A stretch of DNA of 64,000 nucleotides from an uncultured Aquimarina sp. (GTDB taxonomy: Bacteria; Bacteroidota; Bacteroidia; Flavobacteriales; Flavobacteriaceae): assembly GCA_947489685.1 (NCBI GenBank), contig CANLEM010000001.1:744001-808000 (forward strand), read 5' to 3'. The notes under the pieces are model-generated. The model did not search any database, was not told the DNA's origin, and saw only the letters and a list, made by a program, of their open reading frames with translations. Positions within the stretch are counted from its first letter, which is position 1. Each line of letters opens with the position of its first letter. The position numbers and the translations under genes were made by a program. This document shows, in pieces, positions 1 to 8,557 of this stretch.

Positions 1-155
1 TAACCCAATACTGTATTGGTAAGAGTATGTATTTGATCCTTATCTAATAGTTCGTTTAGTGTATATGGATGAAAACCACTTTCGGTTAGGTTATAATCTA
101 CAGTGTTTTCAAATAATGATTGTACTCTTTCAAGTTCAAAAATTGGAATATTCAT
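1..155 (-). CDS. PLP-dependent aminotransferase, N-terminal part
   Basis: The first 51 codons run off the left edge, so the stop and active-site lysine are not seen. The start MNIPIFELERVQ and the later ESGFHPYTLNELL resemble the N-terminus of class I/II fold aminotransferases. The ATG overlaps the TGA of the preceding cyclodeaminase gene in an ATGA arrangement, which implies translational coupling and a shared pathway. The family call rests on this short N-terminal pattern only; the substrate cannot be told. Confidence 0.55.
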   Translation of the reverse strand, partial: MNIPIFELERVQSLFENTVDYNLTESGFHPYTLNELLDKDQIHTLTNTVLG

Positions 156-1108
156 AATATTTTGTTTTTAAATTTTGTATAAACAGCTTCTGCAATCATG
201 ATATCCTGCACGGCCACTCCTGTTAAATCTGCGATGGTAATTTGGTGGTTGTTATTTCTTTGTAATGTTTTGCTTTGGATAGCAATACCTAGTTCGATAC
301 TCTTTTTTAGTGTTACTTTATTATCTTTTACAGCACGATAAATCTCTCCTCTACTTTTACTTTGAGAAATACTATCTGCTATAAGTAGATCTGATCGATG
401 AAGCAACTCACTATCAAGTTCCTGCTTTTCAGAAGTATCCGAGCCTATAGCTGTAATATGTGTTCCTGGCAGGATATCTTCAGAAAATAATAGCGGTGTT
501 TGCGAAGGAGTTGTTGTTACAATCAAATTTGAGTTTGCCGCGACTTGTGCAGGGGTTTTCGCTATAAAAATATCAAAATGATCGCGCAATTCTGATTTGA
601 ATTGCGCCATATTTTCTAGTGTTCTTCCCCAAACCCAAACAGTTTTGCATGGGGTGTGTTTTTGGAGATATTGCAATTGTAATTTTGCCTGAATACCCGT
701 TCCGATAATTCCGATTGAAGTAATGTTTTTTGGAGCAAAATATTTTGCCACCAAAGCACCGGCTGCCGCTGTACGAATATCGGTAAGATATCCCTCGTCT
801 AACAAAATGGCTATAGGTTGCCCTGTTTTTTGACTAAAAAGTAACATGAGCCCCTGACTAGAGGAAATACCTAGTTTAGGATTTTCATAAAAACCAGATG
901 CTATTTTAACAACATAGTATTCATCATTTTTGATATAACCATATTTAATATGGGTTTCTCCTTTTGGAGTATCAAAAAGTAGTTCGCCTACAGGAGGCAC
1001 AATAGTATTTCCGTTACTATAGGCTATAAATCCTTTTTCCATCGCTGTAATTACATCGATATCCTGGATAATATGTTCGATTTCTTTTTTATGAATGATA
1101 GCCGCCAT
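152..1108 (-). CDS. ornithine cyclodeaminase / mu-crystallin family protein
   Basis: A 318-residue protein of the NAD(P)-dependent ornithine cyclodeaminase / mu-crystallin family, normal in length. It has the Rossmann motif GIIGTG near 133-138, a conserved substrate-side lysine in VVKIASG near 68, and DIRTAAAGA near 110-117. Family members act as cyclodeaminases, amino-acid dehydrogenases or imine reductases, so the substrate is open. I chose the ATG at 1108 over a GTG two codons upstream. It overlaps the aminotransferase start by four bases, and the pair probably converts one amino acid. A terminator-like hairpin precedes it in its leader. Confidence 0.85.
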   Translation of the reverse strand: MAAIIHKKEIEHIIQDIDVITAMEKGFIAYSNGNTIVPPVGELLFDTPKGETHIKYGYIKNDEYYVVKIASGFYENPKLGISSSQGLMLLFSQKTGQPIAILLDEGYLTDIRTAAAGALVAKYFAPKNITSIGIIGTGIQAKLQLQYLQKHTPCKTVWVWGRTLENMAQFKSELRDHFDIFIAKTPAQVAANSNLIVTTTPSQTPLLFSEDILPGTHITAIGSDTSEKQELDSELLHRSDLLIADSISQSKSRGEIYRAVKDNKVTLKKSIELGIAIQSKTLQRNNNHQITIADLTGVAVQDIMIAEAVYTKFKNKIL

Positions 1109-1147
1109 AATCACATAATATTTATGTTAGTGATGTTTTAGAAACAA

Positions 1148-1201
1148 AAAACCTCCGTATACCACATCAATTTTAATTGATTTAAGGTATACGGAGGTTT
1201 T
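1148..1201 (-). terminator. Rho-independent hairpin in the leader of the cyclodeaminase operon (attenuator candidate)
   Basis: A perfect 16-bp stem (1148-1163 pairs with 1186-1201, core CCTCCGTATACC) encloses a 22-nt loop. Read on the minus strand it is followed by a T-rich run. It ends only about 40 bases before the cyclodeaminase ATG, with no room for a promoter in between, so transcripts into the operon must read through it. It could also simply end the upstream gene. Confidence 0.7.
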
Positions 1202-1213
1202 CCGTAGGATTAT

Positions 1214-1256
1214 CACTTATTTTTCCAATTTCTTCCTTAACGTTGAAAAATAAGTG
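1214..1256 (-). promoter_or_regulatory. second leader hairpin upstream of the cyclodeaminase operon
   Basis: CACTTATTTTTC at 1214-1225 pairs perfectly with 1245-1256. It lies between a possible promoter (-7 element near 1290-1297) and the terminator hairpin, as expected of a regulated leader. No leader peptide with an ATG is visible, and I recognise no known riboswitch class. Confidence 0.45.
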
Positions 1257-1289
1257 TGTAATACGCTGATTACTATATTTTCAATAACA

Positions 1290-1297
1290 CAAATATA
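1290..1297 (-). promoter_or_regulatory. possible Bacteroidota -7 promoter element
   Basis: On the minus strand this reads TATATTTG, an exact match to the TAnnTTTG -7 consensus. The upstream TTG at a suitable distance is not convincing. It would start a leader of about 170 nt carrying both hairpins before the cyclodeaminase gene. Confidence 0.4.
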
Positions 1298-1371
1298 GAA
1301 AAAAATAGTATCGTAAGATATCGCAAAATAGTTGGTATACCTTATTGGTTTGATTACGCCAATAATAACAA

Positions 1372-1749
1372 TCAATACATCGTATTTGGGTTTGCAGAAT
1401 TTTCAGGGATTTGTTGAATCGAATCCCAATGTTCACATATTTTCCCGCTTTCGTCGAATCTAAAAAAATCCATGGTTACGTATTGGTCGTTTCCTGGCCA
1501 TGTTTGATGTGTATGTAATGCCACCAAATTTCCTTCGGCAATACATCTAACAAATTCGATCGATTTATTAGGGTATTCCTTTTGCATTTTTTCAAAATAA
1601 TCAATAAAACCTTGTGTTCCATCTGCAACATCGGGGTTATGTTGTATATATTCTTTACCCACATATTGATCGATTGCCCCCTTTGGATTTCCTAAGTATG
1701 CCATTTTATAAAAAGCGATAGCATTTTCTTTATTCTCTTTTAAGTTCAT
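1372..1749 (-). CDS. SnoaL/NTF2-like protein
   Basis: A 125-residue cytosolic protein of the NTF2-like cone fold. The pattern YVGKEYIQHNPDVADGTQGFIDYF followed by VALHTHQTWPG and DFFRFDESGKICEHWD is typical of SnoaL-like/ester-cyclase-like proteins, with the usual HNP and EHWD signatures. Function is not predictable. Starts at the ATG at 1749; the GNAT gene lies 44 bases upstream. Confidence 0.75.
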   Translation of the reverse strand: MNLKENKENAIAFYKMAYLGNPKGAIDQYVGKEYIQHNPDVADGTQGFIDYFEKMQKEYPNKSIEFVRCIAEGNLVALHTHQTWPGNDQYVTMDFFRFDESGKICEHWDSIQQIPENSANPNTMY

Positions 1750-1793
1750 GATTGATTTTTGATATGATTAGGAATGTTGATTCTACTAATAGA

Positions 1794-2252
1794 CTATTTG
1801 CTGGTAATATTATGGTTTAATTGTTGTTCCATGAGGTACAAATCTAATCCTTGCCCCCAATAATTCTTTTCAATTTTCTTAAGCCGAAAATCAAACTTTT
1901 CAAAAAATCTAAAAGCTAATTGAGAGGTGGTTACTACTAATTTTTGGATTACTTGATTTGATTTTAGTATTTCTAAACAATGAGTGACCGCTTTTTTTCC
2001 TAATCCGAGTCCTGAGTAATCGGGGTGAAAAAATATCCAGGTAATATGTCCTGATTTATCATTTTCATTAAAATAATATCCTGTGCCACCAACTATTTTA
2101 TGATCATACTCGATTGTTAAATAGGTATTATCCCGTTTTTGTAAATATTCTTTGAAATCATTGATTTCTTTTGGATCAAAGAATTTGGGAGTATTAAGTG
2201 TCAAAATCTCAACTAATCGTGCTTTGTCTGATAGCTTATATGGTCGTATCAT
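1794..2252 (-). CDS. GNAT family N-acetyltransferase
   Basis: A 152-residue single-domain acetyltransferase. The acetyl-CoA loop is in HPDYSGLGLGKKAVTHCLE (a variant Q/RxxGxG/A) near residues 78-96, preceded by the beta strand GHITWIFF. The substrate is unknown. It ends 44 bases before the SnoaL-like gene and follows the propeller gene by 30 bases, so these may be one transcript. Confidence 0.8.
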   Translation of the reverse strand: MIRPYKLSDKARLVEILTLNTPKFFDPKEINDFKEYLQKRDNTYLTIEYDHKIVGGTGYYFNENDKSGHITWIFFHPDYSGLGLGKKAVTHCLEILKSNQVIQKLVVTTSQLAFRFFEKFDFRLKKIEKNYWGQGLDLYLMEQQLNHNITSK

Positions 2253-2282
2253 ATGGATAATTTCAAGATCGTTATCGATTTT

Positions 2283-3800
2283 TTATCGTATAAAAAACAT
2301 GTTAGCGATTTTTCCATTTTCAACTTCGTAGATGGCAACAGCATCAAAATTATCTCCATTTGCTGTTACAAATTCTTGATCGATTACAAAATTGCTTATC
2401 GAGATTCTGTTTTTTATTTCGCAATGTAAATCAGGAGTTTGCGAAAAAAAGCCGGAAAATATTTTTTGTAGCTGTTCTTTTCCGTCGATATTAATTTTAT
2501 TAGGATAATCATACGCCTTTATAGTATTGGTAAAAGTATTTACAAAACCATCGATATTCTTATTGTTATAGGCTTCTAATTGTTTCTGAACTATTTTTTC
2601 TGCTTCAGGAACATCTTTATTGTGATGAATGAATGACATGCTAATTATCTTACCATTTTTCACTTCGTATATAGCTACTTGGCGATGTTTTTTTCCGTTA
2701 ACTTCAGCACTTTCTTCATCAATTACTTTATTGCCCATAACAATACGTTTTGTTACCGTAACTTTTGATTGATTATTGGCAAGAAATTGTTTGTAATTTG
2801 ATTTTAAGGTTTCATTACCGATATAAAGTGTATCCTTAGGAAAATTACGCACTACGACATTATTAGAATAGCAAGCGGCAAAACCATCGAGATCAGCTTT
2901 ATTAAAGGTGTCTACTTGTTTTTGAACAATAACGGCAGGGGATTCTTCAGAAACAATTGCCAAATGTTTACCATCTTTACTAACTGCAATTCTTGATATT
3001 TCGTTGATTTCATCTTCAGTAAAACGATGTAAAACATTCCAGTCTTTATCAGTTTTGGGATTAAATTTGGCAATAATTTTACCTAACCCCATGATCATAG
3101 TGCCATCGTTTAACCAAAACATATCTTCAATTTTTAAAGGTACCGGTTTAATTTCTTGAACAACTCCCGAGATAGGGTGGATAGATTTTATTACCCAAAC
3201 ATCATTTTCTTTGCTTATAAAACTTACCAAATCGGTATTTGGGATTTTATGTAGCGAGCGCCCCACATTTTTATGTAATGTACGGTTGGTTTTATCTTGT
3301 ATGTTAGACACCATTAAGTCCATTCTGTCATCAACCAAAACTGATGAAAGTAAGATATGATCATTATACCACACATGATACCCAACCTTTAGATCTTTTA
3401 ATAAGACTTTTGATTCATTACTTTTTGTGTCATATTGATATAGGCGTTGTAACCCTGTCGTATCCAGACGGATAGCCGAAATAGCTTCTTTGCCAAGAAC
3501 TTTTAAAGGAGAGTATTCACTCCCAGCACTAGTATTTGTGATATATGATAATTTTTTTGTTTGTATATCATACTTGGCGATATCTGTTTGTTTGTTTCGG
3601 GTAGAGGAAAAGAGTATGGTGTTATTATCGTAAAACGAAGGTTGATTGTCATAACCTTTGTTATTAGAGATATTTTTTAAGTTGGTGAGCTCAATTTTTC
3701 CATCGTTATTTATAATCTCAAAAAGATATACCTCGGTATTAGATTGGGCAGATAACGAAACTGAGGTTATTAAGAGTAATATGAAATACAGTTTTTTCAT
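2283..3800 (-). CDS. secreted beta-propeller protein fused to two NTF2-like domains
   Basis: 505 residues. A signal peptide ends at SLSAQ near 19. Residues about 20-285 form a TolB/PD40-like WD propeller with repeats such as GYDNQPSFYDNNTILFSSTR. The C-terminal part holds two successive NTF2-like domains of about 105 residues (QVDTFNKADLDGFAACYS... and QLEAYNNKNIDGFVNTFT...), each ending in AIYEV(K/E)NGKI. The two are clearly duplicates. It probably works in the periplasm or outside the cell. The order propeller-NTF2-NTF2 is unusual to me, and the function is unknown. Confidence 0.7.
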   Translation of the reverse strand: MKKLYFILLLITSVSLSAQSNTEVYLFEIINNDGKIELTNLKNISNNKGYDNQPSFYDNNTILFSSTRNKQTDIAKYDIQTKKLSYITNTSAGSEYSPLKVLGKEAISAIRLDTTGLQRLYQYDTKSNESKVLLKDLKVGYHVWYNDHILLSSVLVDDRMDLMVSNIQDKTNRTLHKNVGRSLHKIPNTDLVSFISKENDVWVIKSIHPISGVVQEIKPVPLKIEDMFWLNDGTMIMGLGKIIAKFNPKTDKDWNVLHRFTEDEINEISRIAVSKDGKHLAIVSEESPAVIVQKQVDTFNKADLDGFAACYSNNVVVRNFPKDTLYIGNETLKSNYKQFLANNQSKVTVTKRIVMGNKVIDEESAEVNGKKHRQVAIYEVKNGKIISMSFIHHNKDVPEAEKIVQKQLEAYNNKNIDGFVNTFTNTIKAYDYPNKINIDGKEQLQKIFSGFFSQTPDLHCEIKNRISISNFVIDQEFVTANGDNFDAVAIYEVENGKIANMFFIR

Positions 3801-3851
3801 TGGATATTGGATTTGTGTGAAAAATTATATGTTAATCTAAAGTATCTAAGG

Positions 3852-4544
3852 TTATTCAAAAAAATGACATACTTCATTAATTTCTTTTCGATCAAGTTTG
3901 GGTACAAAAACTTGTTCTTTGGCATAGCCTACCGGAAATAATATATAAGCTCTTTCATTTGAGGGTCTTTCTAATAATTGAGCAAGAAAATTCATTGGGC
4001 TAGGAGTATGAGTAAGTGTTACTAGTCCTGCATTATGAATAGCCGAAATTAGCATTCCGCATGCGATTCCTACAGATTCATTAACATAGTAATTATTATG
4101 CTTGGTACCATCCTGATCAAATTCATAAACTTTTTTGAAGGCTACAATAATCCAAGGGGCCGTCTCGATAAATGGTTTATGCATGTTGGTTCCTAAATGA
4201 GCTAGATCTTTTTTCCATCTTTCGCTCATTCTACTTTCATAACCTAATTTTTCTTCAACCTCTGCCGCGACTCTAATTTTCGATTTCAATTTTGGGTTAG
4301 ATATGGCACAAAAAGTCCAAGGTTGTTTATGAGCACCAGAAGGTGCAGTAGAAGCTGATAGAATTATATTTTGAATAACCTCTTTAGGAACAGGTGTGTC
4401 CGAAAACTCTCTTACCGAACGACGTTCATCTAACCAGTTGTAAAAAGAAACGCTTCGAGTTATCATTTCTTCTTCTGTATACGTTTTTGGTTGGTAGCCT
4501 ACGTGCTCAAATCCATTAACGATTATTTTTTCTTTAGTATACAT
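3852..4544 (-). CDS. nitroreductase-fold flavoprotein, iodotyrosine deiodinase-like
   Basis: 230 residues of the FMN-dependent nitroreductase superfamily. The FMN-binding RRSVREFSD is near 41-49 and SGAHKQPW near 69-76. The lid region has E98, Y102 and K123 at the spacing of the Glu-Tyr-Lys set that binds the zwitterion of halotyrosines in human iodotyrosine deiodinase (from memory). The C-terminal half keeps VGIACGMLISAIHNAGL and PVGYA. This points to reductive halotyrosine dehalogenation rather than generic nitroreduction. It appears to be a single gene: a strong terminator lies upstream of it. Confidence 0.8.
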   Translation of the reverse strand: MYTKEKIIVNGFEHVGYQPKTYTEEEMITRSVSFYNWLDERRSVREFSDTPVPKEVIQNIILSASTAPSGAHKQPWTFCAISNPKLKSKIRVAAEVEEKLGYESRMSERWKKDLAHLGTNMHKPFIETAPWIIVAFKKVYEFDQDGTKHNNYYVNESVGIACGMLISAIHNAGLVTLTHTPSPMNFLAQLLERPSNERAYILFPVGYAKEQVFVPKLDRKEINEVCHFFE

Positions 4545-4668
4545 GCATATTATTTAAGGTGTTAGATTATTCGTATGTATTAATTAAAGCTTATTAAATG
4601 AATAGGTAAGCTATTTTTTAGCTATTTCTTTTGTTTGTTTGAGTAAAGTAATTTACAAAATAAATAGC

Positions 4669-4701
4669 AATAGCGATATGAGTTCAACTCATATCGCTAT
4701 T
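4669..4701 (-). terminator. intrinsic terminator-like palindrome
   Basis: A 16-bp perfect inverted repeat (4669-4684 with 4686-4701, core AGCGATATGAGTT) lies between the membrane-protein gene and the nitroreductase gene. It is most easily read as the terminator of the membrane-protein gene. There is no long T tract, so a regulatory palindrome is an alternative. Confidence 0.6.
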
Positions 4702-4744
4702 ATGCTAACAAACATTATTATAAGATGTACTAACCCATGATTAG

Positions 4745-5098
4745 TTACACAATTACTTCGGGTTTGTGTAAGCTTACTACAATAAGTACGGCAATTCCAT
4801 TAATCCAATAATAATACGCGTCAATTCCTTCGAAAGAAAAGATAAAAGGGGCGATTAAGAATACTACCGCCACCAAAAAATCAACGATTAAATGGAACTT
4901 ATAAGGTATAACTCTTAGTGCACCCAAATGATGATCGGTCAATAAGGTTAAAATAAAAGCTGCAATACCTGTTGCTACTGATAATTGTAAGGCTATCGGA
5001 TTGGAGTTTCCCAACCCAAGTAAAAAAGGGAGTGCTATTAAAGCAATAGCTACCGGATAGTCTAAAAATGCATGTATTCTCTTTGTCACAAATTTCAT
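4745..5098 (-). CDS. SPW-repeat-like integral membrane protein
   Basis: 117 residues from the ATG at 5098; an upstream extension of the frame lacks a good start and is not used. It begins MKFVTKRIHAFLDYPVAI and has four predicted membrane segments. DHHLGALRVIPYKFHLIVD between segments 2 and 3 recurs in small flavobacterial membrane proteins related to the SPW-repeat family. The role is unknown. A terminator palindrome follows it. Confidence 0.6.
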   Translation of the reverse strand: MKFVTKRIHAFLDYPVAIALIALPFLLGLGNSNPIALQLSVATGIAAFILTLLTDHHLGALRVIPYKFHLIVDFLVAVVFLIAPFIFSFEGIDAYYYWINGIAVLIVVSLHKPEVIV

Positions 5099-5316
5099 AA
5101 TTTTAAATTTATAGGTGATTATTTGATAAATTGGTAATAAGTATTCCTCAATACCAATTGTTATTGTACAAAGATGCATAGGAAATGAAATTTTGATGCT
5201 ACAAAAAAAGGACGAAGAGTTGTACTTTTTAAGTTTAGGATTGATCCAAAATTCTATATAAAAGGGAGAAAATAGACGAGATAGATTCTTAGAATATATA
5301 CTACGTTTGTATCGTG

Positions 5317-5604
5317 CTATTTTTTAATTCGTAATTGATGAGGGCTTGTTTTGGGTATTCGCTCAATAATTTGTCTGGCTTCTAAATCAAGCTTGACCGT
5401 TACAATATACCAAATGACTTTCCCATCAAATTTATGAGTTAATCTGTCAATCGCTATATCTGTTAGATCTTGATAAGAGATTTCATTATGCTCTTCTACG
5501 GTTGATAGTATAAAAGATTTTATTTGGTCATACCTCCTTTTTAGAATATTCACACCCTGCTTACCTTGAGGATGTAATGTCATTATCTTTTCTTCATTTG
5601 GCAT
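5317..5604 (-). CDS. small conserved protein, DUF6958-like
   Basis: 95 residues with no membrane segment or signal. The start MPNEEKIMTLHPQGKQGVNI and the later DGKVIWYIVTVKLDLEARQIIER match a small winged-helix-like family I recall as DUF6958. The function is unknown. It has its own leader, with over 300 non-coding bases upstream. Confidence 0.55.
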   Translation of the reverse strand: MPNEEKIMTLHPQGKQGVNILKRRYDQIKSFILSTVEEHNEISYQDLTDIAIDRLTHKFDGKVIWYIVTVKLDLEARQIIERIPKTSPHQLRIKK

Positions 5605-5933
5605 AGCTATTTTTTTAATGTGAATAACTCAAATAAAAGGTCCAAAAGAATAAACGAAACCACTCGATCCGGTAGACTAACAAAAGTGTAATCTAGAGGA
5701 AAGGTACATCAATTCGTTTGACCAGGTGGATTGTATGGTTTTAAGTGTATTGTGCTGGTTAGTAATGATTTATCAAGAATTTGAATAAAAGTAATAAAAA
5801 AACGCAAGTTTTAAGAACTTACGTTTAATAATCATTTCACAACTACTGGCGAATATTTTAAAATATACTTCAAATTTGTAACCTACACATTTTATTGTAG
5901 TATCGTTATGTGCTTTTAGGTTTAAAATTTGGT
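5605..5933. other. non-coding spacer
   Basis: 329 bases without a credible gene. Apart from the terminator hairpin near 5800 I see only AT-rich sequence and no repeat of the array type. Confidence 0.6.
5794..5826 (-). terminator. intrinsic terminator
   Basis: On the minus strand the stem AAACGTAAGTT / AACTTGCGTTT (one mismatch) is followed directly by a run of seven T. It lies downstream of the secreted protein gene that ends at 5934 and probably stops its transcript. Confidence 0.75.
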
Positions 5934-6365
5934 TTAATGCTTATTGACCAAATCAATAATTAAGCTTTTTAATTCTTCAACTGTTTCATTTTTTTCATGA
6001 CTAAAGAAGAAGATTAAGTATTTTTTCTGTTTTTTGAATACTGAGTTGTAAACAAAAAGCCCTTTTTCATTTGGATTAAGGTAGACATGATACGAATCAC
6101 CTTTTCTACCGTTGAAATTGATTTCTCCTTTTTTCTTAAATTTTATTTTTTTGACAGATATTTTATCGATTGGAAAAGTTTGTGAGCCTGCGCTAGAAAC
6201 TACTAAATCATCTCCAGAAATTGAAAAATTATATTTTGATTTACCAATACTAGATGATAAAATGGTATTGATTTTTTCAATTTGTTTTTGCTCATCATAA
6301 CTGTCTTGACCAAATAAAGTAATAGAGCTTAATACCAGTGCCGCCAGAATAATTAGATTTTTCAT
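5934..6365 (-). CDS. secreted protein of unknown function
   Basis: 143 residues with a signal peptide ending near SITLFGQ (residue 20). The mature part is lysine-rich and beta-rich (SKYNFSISGDDLVVSSAG; KISVKKIKFKKKGEINF). I recognise no family. It is a single gene with a strong terminator 110 bases downstream. It is probably periplasmic. Confidence 0.6.
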   Translation of the reverse strand: MKNLIILAALVLSSITLFGQDSYDEQKQIEKINTILSSSIGKSKYNFSISGDDLVVSSAGSQTFPIDKISVKKIKFKKKGEINFNGRKGDSYHVYLNPNEKGLFVYNSVFKKQKKYLIFFFSHEKNETVEELKSLIIDLVNKH

Positions 6366-6555
6366 AATAACTATAGAATTTTGAGTTTAAAAAAACATGT
6401 ATTGCTTTTATCTATTATAGATGTTCATAAAATAGCAAAATGTTAACCTCCTGACAATTTTTTTACCCTAAAGGACTAGTTATAATTTTTGGTTAAACTT
6501 CTATATACCATATGACTTTAGCAGTATTCACGAAAATCGTATATGATGTGAAACG

Positions 6556-7752
6556 TTATTTTTTTATGGGTAATAGTTTTTTGTAAGTCAAACACCTCCA
6601 TATCCACTCCAGTGGTCCAAAAAGGAAGTAATTTAACCAGATTTTACTCAAAATTACCTGAAAAACAAAAACTATAATAGCAATCAATAATGTTTCTGAA
6701 GGACTTAGTGTTTCATAAAGTTTGCATCCGATAGAGGAGAATAAGATTAGCCCTATTAGACTTTGCATGATATAATTTGTTAGCGCCATTCTACCTGCAT
6801 ATTTTAATGGCAATAACACAATATTTAATTTTGTGTTATACCAAATCCAACCGATACCCCAAAGATAAAATAAGCCCATCGCAGTATCCGAAAGTATCAT
6901 TAATTTAATAAATATTGGTCTAAAAGTTTCGGTTGAATAGATCTCATATTCAGGAAGAATGAACAAAAATATAACTCTGTATATATTGGTAGTGATAGCA
7001 ATTACCAACATTGGCTTTTTTATTTTTTGAATAAAAATATCCAAAGACTCATAAATCTTATTTTTACCTAGATAAAGTCCAAGAAGAAACATAGAGATAG
7101 CAGTTGGTGCCAAAAAACCAAACAGCATTGGGATATTAGAAAGATATTCTAACAATCTTAATTTTACTCCTTCAAAATATGTACCTTCTTTAATTACTTG
7201 ATTTACGATTTCTCCGGTATAATCGCTCAAATATGTTTCTGGTTTAAAATTTAAAAGATTGAATACGAATTGAAAAATTTGATCGTAAAAAGGGAAAAAC
7301 AAAAAAAATGCAGAAAGGATTAGAATTAATGTATTAGATTTTTTTAGCATTAGTGTTGTTAAAAGTCCAAGTAATGCATAAAGATTAAGAACATCTCCAG
7401 ACCATAAAAACACAATATGGAAAACTCCAAAAAGAAATAGTATAAACATTCTTCTTGCAAAAAATGAAAATGAGAGTTCGTTTTTACTAAACATTTTTAA
7501 TGCCTGCATCGAAATTCCTAAACCAAAAAGTAAAGAAAAAATAGGGAAGAACTTGGTATAAAAAAATAGCTGTAGTATTTTTTCGGATACTAGATCAATA
7601 GTCGAAGTCCATTGTTTTGCAAATTCATCTTGATTAAGAAATGTTGAATTCATAATGACAATATTGACCACAAAAATTCCAAGAATCGCAAATCCTCGAA
7701 AGATATCTAATACTTCAATTCTTTTTTTGACTTTAATTGGTTGTTCGTTCAA
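6556..7752 (-). CDS. DUF418 (YeiB-like) membrane protein
   Basis: About 398 residues and some ten membrane segments. The N-terminal RIEVLDIFRGFAILGIFVVN is the hallmark of DUF418 proteins, and the C-terminal GRMALTNYIMQSLIG and FLFGPLEWIWR match the family's conserved C-terminal block. An in-frame TAA lies just upstream and no ATG precedes the conserved N-terminus, so the start must be the TTG at 7752. It lies 14 bases after the cyclase gene and probably shares its transcript. Function unknown; transport has been suggested for the family. Confidence 0.85.
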   Translation of the reverse strand: MNEQPIKVKKRIEVLDIFRGFAILGIFVVNIVIMNSTFLNQDEFAKQWTSTIDLVSEKILQLFFYTKFFPIFSLLFGLGISMQALKMFSKNELSFSFFARRMFILFLFGVFHIVFLWSGDVLNLYALLGLLTTLMLKKSNTLILILSAFFLFFPFYDQIFQFVFNLLNFKPETYLSDYTGEIVNQVIKEGTYFEGVKLRLLEYLSNIPMLFGFLAPTAISMFLLGLYLGKNKIYESLDIFIQKIKKPMLVIAITTNIYRVIFLFILPEYEIYSTETFRPIFIKLMILSDTAMGLFYLWGIGWIWYNTKLNIVLLPLKYAGRMALTNYIMQSLIGLILFSSIGCKLYETLSPSETLLIAIIVFVFQVILSKIWLNYFLFGPLEWIWRCLTYKKLLPIKK

Positions 7753-7766
7753 TTTTTAATTTTTCA

Positions 7767-8462
7767 TTATGATTCAAATATCGCAACTGCCCTCACCGGT
7801 GAGCCAGTCCCTCCTCTAATTTTTAATGGCAACCCAATAAATCGAAATCTACCCCTTCTAATTAATAAATGTAGATTTATCATATTTTCGTAATGGGTGA
7901 AATTGAGTTCTCCGCAAATGTGATGTACTTCTTTATTTGATATTTTTGGAACACCGGGAGACATCGTTTCGACTCCAAACGCGGCTATTTTTTTTTCTCC
8001 TAACCAACGTGCAGCTTCAGCAGAAATGCCTGGTCCACTTCCCCAATGTATACCATTAAAATGTTTACGATAATGATCTGTATAAATTAATACAGTGTCT
8101 CCTTTTTTGATAGTTAAATTTTCTTTTTTACATGCATTTTCGATTTCATCAGGTTCTATTAATTCTCCGAGGTTTTTATGAGAAAAATCTAAACAAATCC
8201 CTTCGGTATAAAACATAGATAAAGGCATTTTATCTATGGATTGACCTTCATATTTTTTGGCCATATGGTTGATGGCATCAACATGGGTTCCAGTATGTTC
8301 TCCAAGTTCTAATTTGTGTACAGCAGGTGTTCTTTTTTTAGGGTTTTTTATTCCATCCCATTCTTCATGAGAATTGTGAATTTCCATTTTAACTTGTGGG
8401 AGGTCTTTAAAAACGGGCATTCCTTCATAAATTTCTTGACTTAGGTCAATAATTTCTATCAT
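7767..8462 (-). CDS. cyclase family protein (kynurenine formamidase-like metal hydrolase)
   Basis: 231 residues. The metal site HTGTHVDAINH lies at 56-66 (H56, H60, D62, H66) and is typical of the cyclase/KynB family, which hydrolyses amides and lactones such as N-formylkynurenine. Downstream GVETMSPGVP and the closing GSPVRAVAIFES are also family features. No other kynurenine-pathway gene is nearby, so the substrate is open. It is followed closely by the DUF418 gene. Confidence 0.8.
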   Translation of the reverse strand: MIEIIDLSQEIYEGMPVFKDLPQVKMEIHNSHEEWDGIKNPKKRTPAVHKLELGEHTGTHVDAINHMAKKYEGQSIDKMPLSMFYTEGICLDFSHKNLGELIEPDEIENACKKENLTIKKGDTVLIYTDHYRKHFNGIHWGSGPGISAEAARWLGEKKIAAFGVETMSPGVPKISNKEVHHICGELNFTHYENMINLHLLIRRGRFRFIGLPLKIRGGTGSPVRAVAIFES

Positions 8463-8557
8463 TCCTTTTTTTATTTGTTAGTTGTACATCCTCAATTTTT
8501 ATAAGAATAGTTTAATGGATTTACGCAAACATAAACAATACCAATAACAGTTTTGTA

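Noticed and set aside
1205-1290. Purine, preQ1 or guanidine riboswitch in the cyclodeaminase leader
   Set aside because: The CACTTAT-type stem recalls a purine riboswitch P1, but none of the conserved loop sequences is present.
8463-8557. A cassette repeat between the cyclase and DinB genes
   Set aside because: GTTGTAC and a later TTTTGTATTATG are present, but the arms do not pair and the outer boxes are missing.
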